64,000 bases of DNA, taken from assembly GCA_035526335.1 (NCBI GenBank), contig DATLCN010000007.1:1-64000 (forward strand). The letters run 5' to 3'. The translations under genes and the position numbers were made by a program. The stretch is from GCA-2861595 sp035526335. Lineage in GTDB: Bacteria > Actinomycetota > Acidimicrobiia > Acidimicrobiales > GCA-2861595. A model generated the notes under the pieces. It worked only from the letters and a program-made list of their open reading frames with translations, ran no database searches and was not told where the DNA came from. This document shows positions 43,272 to 51,970 of the stretch, one piece after another. Position 1 is the first letter of the stretch; every line of letters starts with the position of its first letter.

Positions 43272-43413
43272 GCTTCGCCTCGGAACCAGAGGGTTCGGAT
43301 GCCGGCGGCCACGCGAGCGGCCAACCCGCCCCTTTGGAAAATGCCGACCAGGAGAAACGAGCCGAAGGCCGATCCGGCTCTGCCGGTCGGCCGCAGGCAC
43401 CACTGTGGAAACG

Positions 43414-43507
43414 CGGAGGTGGACGGGAATCGAACCCGCCGGACGGGGATCGCCCGTCCCACCCGCTTTGAAGGCGGGGGCTGCCACCAGGTCAGCTGAC
43501 ACCTCCG
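43414..43507 (-). tRNA. selC: tRNA-Sec (anticodon TCA)
   Basis: The minus strand forms an 8-bp acceptor stem CGGAGGTG/CACCTCCG (or 7 bp plus G discriminator), an anticodon stem CCCGC/GCGGG with loop CTTCAAA (anticodon TCA), a long variable arm (GGGACGGGCGATCCCCGTCC) and a T arm with GGTTCGATT. The total of about 94 bases and the UCA anticodon identify tRNA-Sec. It serves the SelA and SelB encoded at 16-19 kb, showing that the organism decodes UGA as selenocysteine. Confidence 0.93.
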
Positions 43508-43721
43508 CCGGGCAAACTACCTGGTCATGGTGGCGAGCGCCGTCGCTTGGGCTGCGCAGAAACGGCGTGGTCCGCGAGAGTCCGCGGAACTCAGCCTCGC
43601 TGGGCGTCCCGGACGGCGCACGGAACCGAACGAACGGGCAAATCGTGGGCAAATCGGGACCCGGCCGGCTCGGCTAGGACCCGAGAGTGGTCTCGAACAT
43701 GGGGCTACTACGCTGTCAATC

Positions 43722-43796
43722 ATGAAGAAGCTTCTGATGCTCGTCATCCTGATCGCCCTCGGCGCCGTCGCGGCCAAGAAGCTGCGGGTCGAGTAG
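43722..43796 (+). CDS. Possible 24-residue membrane microprotein
   Basis: A 24-codon frame encodes two lysines, a hydrophobic segment (LLMLVILIALGAVAA) and a basic end (KKLRVE), the make-up of a single-pass microprotein. Actinobacteria encode similar short proteins starting MKKLL near housekeeping genes. No strong ribosome site precedes it, and it overlaps the end of a minus-strand frame, so it may be chance. Confidence 0.4.
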   Translation: MKKLLMLVILIALGAVAAKKLRVE

Positions 43797-44028
43797 CGGT
43801 CCTCTCAGCGATCGCGGAGCGACCGGCCTGCTCGAGAAGCAGGCGGTCCAGCTGGCGTGCGACGAACGCCTCTGCATATTCCGGCGTGTTGCGCCGGGCT
43901 CGAGCCACACTCAGGATCAACGAGCGGGGCGACAGGAAGTGCTGTTCGACCAGCCCGGAAAGGGCCAGGAGTGCCGCCAGCAACACGATCGTCCCGGGAA
44001 TGGCGGCGATCAAAAGACCGGTCGGCAT
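43744..44028 (-). CDS. Hypothetical small membrane protein
   Basis: ATG 44028, with GAAGGG just upstream, opens a 94-residue frame. The N-terminal third is a hydrophobic segment (TGLLIAAIPGTIVLLAALLALS) followed by a soluble part (EYAEAFVARQLDRLLLEQ) and an arginine-rich end. It is not recognised. It diverges from the Tad operon 107 bp away. The end overlaps the plus-strand microprotein frame; at most one may be real. Confidence 0.45.
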   Translation of the reverse strand: MPTGLLIAAIPGTIVLLAALLALSGLVEQHFLSPRSLILSVARARRNTPEYAEAFVARQLDRLLLEQAGRSAIAERTATRPAASWPRRRRGRSG

Positions 44029-44135
44029 GAGCCCTTCGTAACCGCCGCCCAGGCTCGCGAAACTTCCAGCGAGCCTCTTGCGCTGGGCTGCCCGCCGGCC
44101 TAGGGTCACCGCACCCCTTCCCCTCGGAGTCCGCC

Positions 44136-44825
44136 TTGTCGCGCCCGGCTCGGGAGCAGAGGGAGGGAAAGTTGCTGATCGCCTGCTGGTCCGTGAAGGG
44201 TGGCAGCGGCACAAGTGTCGTAGCCGCCGGCCTGGCTCTGATCCTGGCCCGTTCCATGCCGGAAGGTGCACTGGCCGTCGACCTTGCCGGCGATCTGCCC
44301 GCCACCTTCGGAGTGCCGGAGCCAGCAGGGCCGGGGCTCAGGGAATGGGTGGCCACGCGCCATGTCGGCGACGACTCGCTGGTCCGGCTCGAGGTCGAGG
44401 TCGGCCCAGGGCTGCACCTCATCGCCGCGGGCGACACGCGGGCCACCGCTCGTATCGACGCCGCCGGCGCCGACCGCCTCTGCGCCGCACTGGATCCCGG
44501 CCGTCACGTGGTGGCTGACTGTGGGTCCGCCGGTGACGAGGCTGGCATCACCATGGCGTCGTCGGCTGCGCTGTCGTTGCTCGTGCTCAGGCCATGCTAC
44601 CTCGCCCTTCGTCGCGCCCTGGCCGCTCCGATCCGCCCGTCGGGGGTGATCCTGGTGGACGAGCCCGGGCGGTCGCTCGGGCGTCGAGACATCGAGGACG
44701 TCCTGGGCGTCCCCGTCAGGGCGGAGGTTGCATGGGATCCCGCTGTTGCCCGCGCCGTCGACGCCGGCCTGCTGGCCTCCAGGGTCCCCCGCACGCTGGA
44801 GCGGGCACTGAGGCGGGCGGCGTAG
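44136..44825 (+). CDS. tadZ: TadZ/CpaE-like ATPase
   Basis: The 229-residue protein begins with a ParA/MinD-like deviant P-loop VKGGSGTSVVA. Later motifs are weak (VADCGSAGDEA in the place of the switch region), typical for TadZ/CpaE proteins that localise Tad pilus machines rather than move DNA. It lacks the N-terminal receiver-like domain of CpaE. It is the first gene of the Tad operon, 11 bp before tadA. The TTG start follows TCGGAG. Confidence 0.75.
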   Translation: MSRPAREQREGKLLIACWSVKGGSGTSVVAAGLALILARSMPEGALAVDLAGDLPATFGVPEPAGPGLREWVATRHVGDDSLVRLEVEVGPGLHLIAAGDTRATARIDAAGADRLCAALDPGRHVVADCGSAGDEAGITMASSAALSLLVLRPCYLALRRALAAPIRPSGVILVDEPGRSLGRRDIEDVLGVPVRAEVAWDPAVARAVDAGLLASRVPRTLERALRRAA

Positions 44826-44836
44826 GAGGCAGGTGA

Positions 44837-46027
44837 ATGTTCAGCGACACGGCCGAGGCCCTGGCCGCACGGGTCAAGGCCCGGGTGTTGGACGCGCCGG
44901 GTCTCATCGATGCTCAGTCCGTCGCCAACATGACCCGGGAGGAGGCCCCGCTTCTGGCCGGTCAGGACTTCGCCGACGTCGTGGCCGACGTGCTCGCGCA
45001 CGCCACCGGCCTGGGCCCGCTCGAGCCCTTGCTGGCCGATCCGGAGGTGAGCGAGGTCATGGTCAGCGGACCGGGCCGGGTGTGGGTGGAGCGCCGGGGT
45101 GCCCTCCACCAGGTTGAACCCTCTCTCGACGCCAGGACTGTCGAACACCTCATCGAGAAGATCGTGGGCCCACTGGGGCTCCGCGTCGATCGAGCCTCAC
45201 CCATGGTCGACGCCAGGCTTCCCGACGGCTCCCGCGTCAACGCCGTTGTTCCGCCGCTGGCCGTCGACGGCCCCTGCCTCACCATCCGCAGGTTCGCCGC
45301 CCGGGCCGTCCCACTCGAGGCGTTCTGCCCGCCGGCCATCGCCGCCCTTCTGATCTGGGCCGTCCGTGCCCGGATGAACATTCTGGTCTCCGGCGCCACC
45401 TCCTCGGGCAAGACCACGCTGCTCAACGCCCTTGCCGCCGAGATCCCGCCCGGCGAGCGCATCATCACCGTCGAGGACGCGGCCGAGCTGCGCTTGCCGC
45501 AGGATCACGTGGTCCGGTTGGAGGCCCGCCCACCCAACCCCGAAGGCGCGGGCGAGGTGCGGGTCCGGGACCTGGTTCGCAACGCCCTTCGCATGCGGCC
45601 TGACCGAATAGTCGTCGGCGAGGTCCGAGACGCCGCCGCCCTCGACATGCTCCAGGCGATGAACACCGGCCACGAGGGCTCGCTGTCGACCTGCCATGCC
45701 AACGGCCCTCTGGACGCTCTTCGCCGGTTGGAGACGATGGTCCTGATGGGCGAGCTGGGGCTGCCCCTCGCTGCGGTGCGGGACCAGATAGCCAGCGCCC
45801 TCGACCTGGTGGTGCAGGTGGCCCGCCGACCAGGGGGATCACGGGCGGTCACGGAGGTGGCCGAGATCACCGGCCCGTGCGAGGTGCGGTTGGTTGCCGG
45901 CGCCTTAACCGTCACCGGTCGTGTGTCGCGTCCACCGCGTGCTGTCCAGGATCCTCCGCCCATGCCGCCGGCGCGACCATCCCTGCCCGGGCCGGTTTCA
46001 ACGCCCCCGCGTGCGATCGCACCGTGA
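44837..46027 (+). CDS. tadA: TadA/CpaF secretion ATPase
   Basis: The 396-residue hexameric ATPase powers Flp pilus assembly. It has the CpaF N-terminal region (GLGPLEPLLADPEVSEVMV), RRFAARAVPLEAF, Walker A SGATSSGKTT (near 185), the Asp box ITVEDAAELRL, and the DRIVVGEVRDAAALDMLQAMNTGHEG segment typical of TadA. A proline-rich tail follows. Its stop overlaps the start of tadB (GTGA). Confidence 0.93.
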   Translation: MFSDTAEALAARVKARVLDAPGLIDAQSVANMTREEAPLLAGQDFADVVADVLAHATGLGPLEPLLADPEVSEVMVSGPGRVWVERRGALHQVEPSLDARTVEHLIEKIVGPLGLRVDRASPMVDARLPDGSRVNAVVPPLAVDGPCLTIRRFAARAVPLEAFCPPAIAALLIWAVRARMNILVSGATSSGKTTLLNALAAEIPPGERIITVEDAAELRLPQDHVVRLEARPPNPEGAGEVRVRDLVRNALRMRPDRIVVGEVRDAAALDMLQAMNTGHEGSLSTCHANGPLDALRRLETMVLMGELGLPLAAVRDQIASALDLVVQVARRPGGSRAVTEVAEITGPCEVRLVAGALTVTGRVSRPPRAVQDPPPMPPARPSLPGPVSTPPRAIAP

Positions 46028-47052
46028 TCAGCCAGGGCGTGTGGTGCTCGGCGGGAGTTTTCGCCACCGCCGCCGTAGCGCGCCAGGCCTGCCCGCGCCG
46101 GCGACGCGCTCTCCAACGTGCGGCTCGTCTCGCCCATGACCGCGGGCGGGGCAGCAACCGCCGGCCGTACCCGCGGAGAACGGTGGAATACCAGCCCGGC
46201 CCGGAGGCCCACGGCCAGCCGGCGCTGCCGAGCCCCGGCCACGGCGCCCCCACCGGGTCGAGCAGACCTGTCCCCGGCGGACCGGTGACGGCAACCGTTC
46301 CTCTCGCTTCTCCTCCGGCTTGGGTCGCATCCGCATTGGCCGATGCCGACATGGACCTCGACCCGGCACGGACATGGCGCCTGTGGCTGGTCACCGTGCT
46401 CCTGGCGGGCGCTGCCGGTGCCTCGGCCGGTGCCGCCACCGCTGCGCTAGCGGTGGCAGCGGTGATGGCCGGCCCGCTGGTCGCGTGGTGTCTGCTCCGC
46501 CGCCGGAGCGATGACCGGCTGGAGGCCGCGCTTCCAGAGGCGGTGGACGCCATCGCACGGGCGCTCCGGACGGGGGCGTCACTGCGCCTGGCCGTCGCCG
46601 AGGCGGCGGCGGCCACGCCTGGCCGCCTCGGTACCGAGCTGATGTCGGTGGCCCGAGCCACCGAGCGGGGCGCCGGTGTGGTTCCTGCGCTGGAGGCCTG
46701 GGCCGAACGTCAACCGACGCCCGGTGTACGCCTTGTGGCCGGCGCCCTCTGCCTGGGTGCCGAGACCGGCGGTGTGCTGGCCCGTGCGGTGGACGGCGTG
46801 GCCGCCACCCTGCGCCAGCGGCTCGAGGCCCGGGCCGACGCGAAGGCGCTCGCCACCCAGGCGCGGATGTCGGCCGCCGTTCTGGCCGCCGCCCCCCTGG
46901 TCTTCGCTGCTCTGGCGTCGCTGGCCGACGCCCGCACCTCGGCTTTCCTGTTCCGCACCAGCACCGGCCTTCTCTGCCTGGCCGGAGGCCTGGTCCTCGA
47001 CGCGGCCGGCGCGCTGTGGATGGCCCGCCTCACCCGTATTGAGGTCGACTGA
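46024..47052 (+). CDS. tadB: TadB-like inner-membrane platform protein
   Basis: GTG 46024 overlaps the tadA stop by 4 bp and gives 342 residues. The C-terminal two thirds form a type II secretion F domain (LPEAVDAIARALRTGASLRLAVAEAA) flanked by membrane segments (about 115-150 and 280-335). The N-terminal 100 residues are unusually arginine- and proline-rich and low in complexity, and may not fold. It forms the pilus assembly platform with TadC. Confidence 0.85.
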   Translation: MISQGVWCSAGVFATAAVARQACPRRRRALQRAARLAHDRGRGSNRRPYPRRTVEYQPGPEAHGQPALPSPGHGAPTGSSRPVPGGPVTATVPLASPPAWVASALADADMDLDPARTWRLWLVTVLLAGAAGASAGAATAALAVAAVMAGPLVAWCLLRRRSDDRLEAALPEAVDAIARALRTGASLRLAVAEAAAATPGRLGTELMSVARATERGAGVVPALEAWAERQPTPGVRLVAGALCLGAETGGVLARAVDGVAATLRQRLEARADAKALATQARMSAAVLAAAPLVFAALASLADARTSAFLFRTSTGLLCLAGGLVLDAAGALWMARLTRIEVD

Positions 47053-47873
47053 TGATCGTCGCCGGCTTCGTCGGCGGCGCATGGTCTGCGCTCGTGGTGA
47101 TCGGCGCCTGCCGACACCGGCGGCTGCCCCGCCGCCCTCTCCCGCACCCGGGTCCCACGCCGACACCGTCGCTCTTCGTCGGCCGGCGGTGGCTGGTGGT
47201 GGATGCGGTCGGCCGGGCGATCCTGGGTCTCGCACCAGGATCGAGGCGTGGGGTGCGCACCCCGTCGGGGCCCGCACCTGCTCCGGCCGCGGCCCGGCGG
47301 GTCGGCACCGTTGTCATCGCCAGCTCCATCTGCCTCGCCGTTCTGCCGGTTCTCGCTCCCGTGGCCCTCCTCGCCGGCGGGGCGTGGCCGAGGGTGCGGG
47401 CCCGCCGGGAGGAGCGCCGGCGACTCCTCCGGCTCGAGGCGGGACTGCCGGAGGTGGTCGACCTGCTCGCACTGGCCGTCGGTGCCGGCGCCAACGTGAG
47501 CCACGCAGTCGCCGCCGCCGCCCGCCGGGGCACTGGTCCGCTCGCAGAAGAGCTGGCTCGAATCACGACCCAGGTTGGCCGTGGCCAGCGGGTGGCCGAC
47601 GCTTTGGATGAGCTGCCGCGGCGCGCCGGCGAGGCGGTCCGGCCCCTCGCCGCCGCGCTCAGCGCCTGCGATCGCTACGGCGCACCCCTCGGCACCTCGC
47701 TGGAGCGGCTGGCGGACGAGGTCCGCCGTCAGCGCCGGCGCCGGGCCGAGGAGGCGGCCCGCAAGGTCCCCGTTGTCCTGCTCTTCCCCCTGGTCCTGTG
47801 CATCCTGCCTGCCTTCGCGCTGCTCACCGTGGCGCCCCTCGTCGCCGGCGCCCTCCGGGCGTTGCGCCTTTAG
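47052..47873 (+). CDS. tadC: TadC-like inner-membrane platform protein
   Basis: The 273-residue protein starts one base before the tadB stop ends (TGATG). It has an N-terminal hydrophobic segment, two central membrane segments (about 76-115), a T2SF domain (LEAGLPEVVDLLALAVGAGANVSHAV) and a C-terminal membrane hairpin (VPVVLLFPLVLCILPAFALLTV). It is the second platform protein of the Flp pilus machine. Confidence 0.88.
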   Translation: MIVAGFVGGAWSALVVIGACRHRRLPRRPLPHPGPTPTPSLFVGRRWLVVDAVGRAILGLAPGSRRGVRTPSGPAPAPAAARRVGTVVIASSICLAVLPVLAPVALLAGGAWPRVRARREERRRLLRLEAGLPEVVDLLALAVGAGANVSHAVAAAARRGTGPLAEELARITTQVGRGQRVADALDELPRRAGEAVRPLAAALSACDRYGAPLGTSLERLADEVRRQRRRRAEEAARKVPVVLLFPLVLCILPAFALLTVAPLVAGALRALRL

Positions 47874-47905
47874 AGGTTTCGGACACAACGAAAGAAGGAG
47901 CCACC

Positions 47906-48136
47906 ATGGTTGTCGCATTCGTTCATTTGCAGTGCCTTTTGTCATCGGCCACGAGAATTATCCAGCAGCGCCTCGCGCCGCGGAGCCAGGACGGGCAGGC
48001 GTCGGCGGAGTATGCCCTGGTACTACTCGGAGCGGCGGCGGTCGCTCTGCTCGTCGTCGGGTGGGCCACCCGCACCAACCGGGTGGGCCGCCTGCTCGAC
48101 GGGGTGCTGGACCAGTTGCTCTCCCGGGTGCGGTGA
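47906..48136 (+). CDS. Flp-type/DUF4244 pilin-like small protein
   Basis: ATG 47906 follows AAGAAGGAG. The 76-residue protein has a 28-residue leader and the prepilin-like motif DGQASAEYALV, with Gly before the cleavage site and Glu at +5, followed by a 19-residue hydrophobic helix. This matches Flp pilins and the actinobacterial DUF4244 family found between tadC and tadE. It is probably the pilus subunit or a pseudopilin. Confidence 0.82.
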   Translation: MVVAFVHLQCLLSSATRIIQQRLAPRSQDGQASAEYALVLLGAAAVALLVVGWATRTNRVGRLLDGVLDQLLSRVR

Positions 48137-48564
48137 CCCGCAGGCGCCGCCGACCAGGTAGGGGCGACGAGGGTCAGGCCGCAGTCGAGCTGGCCCTCGT
48201 CCTACCCCTGGTCGCCTTCCTGCTCCTCGTCATCGTGCAGGTGGCTCTGGTCGTGCGTGATCAGGTCCTGGTCGTCCACGCCGCCAGGGAGGCGGCTCGG
48301 GCCGCTGCGGTCGAACCCACCCCGGCGGCGGCGAGGCGGGCCGCCCTGGCCGGCGCTCCGCTGGCGGCCGGACGGCTGAGCCTCGAGCTCAGTGGCCATG
48401 GAAACGCCAGCCACCAGGTCGATGTCGTCCTCAGATACCGGTCACCCACCTATGCCCCTATCGTCGGGGCCCTCATTCCGGATATCGTCGTTCGGGCGGA
48501 AGCGTCAATGAGACGGGAACAGGCGTCCGACGACGGCGCACAACCGCCGGCGCCTTTGCACTGA
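48133..48564 (+). CDS. tadE: TadE-like pseudopilin
   Basis: GTG 48133 overlaps the pilin stop by 4 bp. The 143-residue protein has a basic leader, the TadE-type motif DEGQAAVELALVLPLVAFLL with a membrane helix, and an extracytoplasmic domain. It is a minor pilin or assembly factor. It ends the Tad operon; TadG, TadF and a prepilin peptidase are absent here and must be encoded elsewhere if the pilus is made. Confidence 0.87.
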   Translation: MTRRRRRPGRGDEGQAAVELALVLPLVAFLLLVIVQVALVVRDQVLVVHAAREAARAAAVEPTPAAARRAALAGAPLAAGRLSLELSGHGNASHQVDVVLRYRSPTYAPIVGALIPDIVVRAEASMRREQASDDGAQPPAPLH

Positions 48565-48761
48565 TGCCGGCCAGCCGGTCGTCGCCCTTTTGCAGCAAGT
48601 AGTCATGTACCGGACAGTCGGCTACGCTCCGCCCGGCCGGCGGGAGAAGTTTCCGGACAAAGAGCGTCATCCGGCGGCGGCTGGGGCGTTCAGGTGATGA
48701 CCAACCACCCGCCTGGCCTGCGTTACGTGACCACGGCAACAGAAAGGGACAACCACACAAA

Positions 48762-49976
48762 ATGGCAAAGAACCGAAGGCTCGCTGCTGCAGCAGGCGCC
48801 ATCACACTCGCGAGCGTGTTCACCGCCGGGCCGGTTTCGGCTCAGAGCACCGCCGAGGTGTACCTCGGGAGCGCCTCCGGGCGTGCCCTCAACGTCCAGC
48901 TCCTCGGAGTGGGCGCCACGCTCGGCGTATCCAGCTCGAAGGTGACCTCCCAGCTCACGGCCGTGGCCGAAGGCGCAGGCCAGCTGCTCAACAGTGGCAC
49001 CACCGCCAAGGTGGACCTCTCGGGCAACGGCACCAGCGAGACCAAGCCCGATGCGTGCGCAGTCGCCCTCCCCGTGGCTGACATCCTCAACGTGGGCCTG
49101 GCCTGCGGTTCTGCCAGCGGCTCCATCGCCGGCAACAACCCGGTCGCCAACAGCGAGGGCCGTCTGGCCGGTGTCACCCTGGACGTCGAGAACATCCTCG
49201 GCCTCGCCGGGCTCAACAACACCGTCACCGGTCTCACCAGCTCCACCCTCGGCACCGTGAAGACCACCGTCACGGGCCTGCCCGTCGTCGGCCCGATCCT
49301 GGGCGACGTGGTTGCGACCGTCGACAGCACCGTCACCGACCTGCTGAACACCCGCACCCTCGAGGTCACTGCCGGCAAGTCCACCTCCTCGGTGGTCACC
49401 GACGCCGGCAAGGTCACTTCGTTGGCCACCGCTTCGGGCGCCGAGATCAAGATCCTCCCGATCCGGCTCCCCGTGGCCGGTGTGGATGTCGGCCCCCTGG
49501 CCACGATCACCGTCGGCTCGGCTTCGGCCAAGGCCGTCTACGACCGGGCCACCGGTACCAGCACCCCCAGCTTCGATCCCTCGCTGGTCACCATCAAGCT
49601 CGGCGCCACCGCCCTGCTCGGCGCCCAGGAGATCAAGGTGCCGGTCGGCGTCAGCCAGACCATCCTGGCCGGTACCCCGCTGGAGAGCGACATCATCGTC
49701 GCCGCTGGCCGCAATGTCACCAACCCTGACGGCACGGTCGGCGCCATCGCCGATGGCGTCAAGCTCCACCTCCTGAAGGGTGTCAACAACGGCATCCTGA
49801 TCGAGTTGGCCCACGCCGAGGCCGGCGTTGGCGGAACCCCCGCTGCCGCCGCCCCCGCCGCAGCCCCCAACGTGGAGCTGCCCCGCACCGGTGGGACCCC
49901 CTGGATCCCCCTGGCCGGCGTGAGCATCCTCGGCCTGGCCGTCCTGGTCCGCCGGGTGCTGGTTCGGGCTTACTGA
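48762..49976 (+). CDS. Secreted surface protein with LPRTG sorting signal
   Basis: The 404-residue protein has a signal peptide (1-27, ending GPVSAQS), a repetitive valine/threonine/alanine-rich beta-type body, an alanine/proline linker and a C-terminal sorting signal: LPRTGG (near 373), a hydrophobic stretch and a basic tail. It should be attached to the cell wall by a sortase; a sortase gene follows 129 bp downstream. The cysteines DACAVAL and LACGS may form a disulfide. The body is not matched to a known adhesin. The 197-bp upstream leader (48565-48761) holds no gene or riboswitch that I recognise. Confidence 0.85.
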   Translation: MAKNRRLAAAAGAITLASVFTAGPVSAQSTAEVYLGSASGRALNVQLLGVGATLGVSSSKVTSQLTAVAEGAGQLLNSGTTAKVDLSGNGTSETKPDACAVALPVADILNVGLACGSASGSIAGNNPVANSEGRLAGVTLDVENILGLAGLNNTVTGLTSSTLGTVKTTVTGLPVVGPILGDVVATVDSTVTDLLNTRTLEVTAGKSTSSVVTDAGKVTSLATASGAEIKILPIRLPVAGVDVGPLATITVGSASAKAVYDRATGTSTPSFDPSLVTIKLGATALLGAQEIKVPVGVSQTILAGTPLESDIIVAAGRNVTNPDGTVGAIADGVKLHLLKGVNNGILIELAHAEAGVGGTPAAAAPAAAPNVELPRTGGTPWIPLAGVSILGLAVLVRRVLVRAY

Positions 49977-49996
49977 GCCAACCTGCAGCACGAACG

Positions 49997-50036
49997 GAAG
50001 AACCCCGGGGCATAGTGCCCCGGGGTTCTTCATTTT
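49997..50036 (+). terminator. Strong intrinsic terminator
   Basis: A 16-bp perfect stem (GAAGAACCCCGGGGCA, 49997-50012, with 50016-50031) encloses a 3-base TAG loop and is followed by ATTTTC. It ends the surface-protein transcript. Confidence 0.9.
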
Positions 50037-50105
50037 CGACGACACTTGCCGATGTAACGAAAGCCCCAATCACCACCATCTGTAACCCTGGCCTAGGAGA
50101 CCCCC

Positions 50106-50729
50106 GTGGAAGCCGTCATCCGATACCTCCGCAGCAACCGATGGGCCCGAGCCGGCCTCTCCGGGCTGACGGTGGTCCTGCTGCTGTCGGCTGTGGGCCT
50201 GCTCGGCTATCCCTTCTACACGAACCTCTACCAGGGGCGTGTCCAGAGCCGGCTCGACCGTGAGATCGCCAGCCCTGAGCACAAGGAGCTCTACCGGAAG
50301 GCGCAGCTGAAGGAGGGCGACGCCCTCACCCGGATCAAGATCCCCAAGTTGGATGTCGACGTGGTGGTCGTCGAAGGCACGGGTGCCAGTGCCCTCAGGG
50401 CCGGTGCCGGTCACTACCCCGACACGGCGCTGCCATGTGAGGATGGCAACGTCGCGATCGCCGGCCACCGGACCACCTACGGAAAGCCCTTCTCAAACCT
50501 GGACCGGCTGAAGATCGGCGACACGATCATTCTCGTGACGCCCATCGGTTCGTGCACCTACGAGGTGAGCAAGGCGCCTTTCATCGTCAAGCCCACGAAT
50601 CGTTCCGTGGTCGCCAACACGCCAGGACAGCACCTCCTCACGCTCACCACCTGCCATCCCAAGGGTTCGGCCAAGGAACGTCTCGTGATCAGCGCCACCC
50701 TCACCAAGGGAGCCTCCACCCCGACATGA
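50106..50729 (+). CDS. srtE: Class E-like sortase
   Basis: GTG 50106 follows AGGAGA. The 207-residue protein has an N-terminal membrane anchor (about 15-38) and a sortase domain with the catalytic histidine in IAGHRTTYGKPFSNLD (near 120), cysteine in TLTTCHPKG (near 182) and arginine in KERLVI. The sequence is of the class E/actinobacterial type. It probably anchors the LPRTG protein encoded upstream, although class E enzymes often prefer LAxTG, so the substrate match is not certain. Its stop overlaps the next gene (ATGA). Confidence 0.88.
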   Translation: MEAVIRYLRSNRWARAGLSGLTVVLLLSAVGLLGYPFYTNLYQGRVQSRLDREIASPEHKELYRKAQLKEGDALTRIKIPKLDVDVVVVEGTGASALRAGAGHYPDTALPCEDGNVAIAGHRTTYGKPFSNLDRLKIGDTIILVTPIGSCTYEVSKAPFIVKPTNRSVVANTPGQHLLTLTTCHPKGSAKERLVISATLTKGASTPT

Positions 50730-51898
50730 CCGCCATCGTCCGCCCCCGCTCGATCGCCGCCTTCGCCGTGTTCATCTTGGCGACTGCAGGCTTCCTGGCG
50801 CCCGCCGCCCACGCCGGCACCCCCACGGTCACCATCACCGCGCCTGGTCGAGACCAGATCCTGCGGGTCAGCTCATTTCCCGTCTCGGCGGAAGTGACCA
50901 ACGTGGGCAAGATTCGCTTCGGACTCACGCCCGTGGCCGCTGGCGCGCAAGCGCCGTTGAGCCGCGAGACGACTGCGACGAGTACCGCCCGGCAGGTTGT
51001 CTCGTTCAACGTCAGCGTCGAGTACAACGGCAAGTACCGCGCCGACGTGTCAGCTGACCACGAGGGTGGCACCCTCGACATCAACAGCCCCCCGACGGCC
51101 AGCGCCAGTCGTGAATTCTTCGTGGCGGCTCCGCCCGAACCGCCTCTCAATGTGCGGGCGGTGGTCGATCCCGACTCCCGTGGCGTGACGGTGAGCTGGA
51201 ACGCCAACACCGAGAAGGACCTTCTGTTCTACGTGGTGAAAAAGGCGAAGGGGGACGGCGCCTACTCACCGCTGGCGACAACCAATGGTCCCGGGGACAC
51301 ATCTGTCGCGGATCCCTCCACCGCCGAGTCCGGGGGCGAGTACCGCTATCAGGTGGTGGCCGTGCGGCGGGGCCAGGATGCCGACAGCGGCGTCACCTCG
51401 GACCCGTCACAGCCGGCCACGGCGACGGTTCCGGATCCGCCCGGCCCACCCACCACTGCCGGCCCCGACAGCAGCACGCCGAGCACCACGCCTGGTGGAT
51501 CGACTTCGTCCAACACCACCGGCACCACGTTCCCCGCCAACAGCCCAGGCGCTCTGAAGAAGTCCGGAACCATCGACCTGTCCGGTTTCTCGGCCATCCA
51601 GAGCCAGGCGAGGCGTTCAGCCGTCCGTTCGACCGAGCCTGACCCCGGCTTCACCGAAACCCTCCCCTTCGGCACCACCGACACGACCCGCCTCCTCGGC
51701 GACGACGAGCAGGCATCCTCGGGTGCCGGCGACGACGAGGAGGTGAGGGAGTTGGGTGCGGAGGACGCCAACGACAGCCGCCAGCAGTCGGCGGCGTTCC
51801 TCGCCGCGGGCCTTCTGGCCACCGTTCTGCTGATGCACCTGCTCTGGATCAAGGGAGAGGTGCAACGTGAGCCCCTGGAAGTGCTCGTGCCGGAGTAG
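50726..51898 (+). CDS. Secreted fibronectin type III protein with C-terminal membrane anchor
   Basis: The 390-residue protein has a signal peptide (about 8-30, ending AHAGT), a beta-sandwich region (32-135), one FnIII domain (about 138-235, PPLNVRAVVDPDSRGVTVSWN), a long threonine/serine/proline linker and a single C-terminal membrane helix (SAAFLAAGLLATVLLMHLLW) with a short cytoplasmic tail. It is co-translated with the sortase gene. It could be a surface scaffold or a partner of the pilus or sortase; no enzyme domain is seen. Confidence 0.75.
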   Translation: MTAIVRPRSIAAFAVFILATAGFLAPAAHAGTPTVTITAPGRDQILRVSSFPVSAEVTNVGKIRFGLTPVAAGAQAPLSRETTATSTARQVVSFNVSVEYNGKYRADVSADHEGGTLDINSPPTASASREFFVAAPPEPPLNVRAVVDPDSRGVTVSWNANTEKDLLFYVVKKAKGDGAYSPLATTNGPGDTSVADPSTAESGGEYRYQVVAVRRGQDADSGVTSDPSQPATATVPDPPGPPTTAGPDSSTPSTTPGGSTSSNTTGTTFPANSPGALKKSGTIDLSGFSAIQSQARRSAVRSTEPDPGFTETLPFGTTDTTRLLGDDEQASSGAGDDEEVRELGAEDANDSRQQSAAFLAAGLLATVLLMHLLWIKGEVQREPLEVLVPE

Positions 51899-51970
51899 CG
51901 CCAGAGCGGGTAGATTGGTCGGGGAAACGGCGCCAGCGGCGGCCCCACGAGCCAAAGGAGCGAACAAAAC

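Noticed and set aside
43508..43680. A stretch reading RNRTNGQIVGKS beside tRNA-Sec, like the tail of some integrases
   Set aside because: It is on the 5' side of the tRNA, with no att repeat and no catalytic motifs; too short to support a mobile-element relic.
48565..48761. Possible riboswitch in the leader of the LPRTG protein gene
   Set aside because: No conserved core of the c-di-GMP, c-di-AMP or other riboswitch classes that I know could be recognised.
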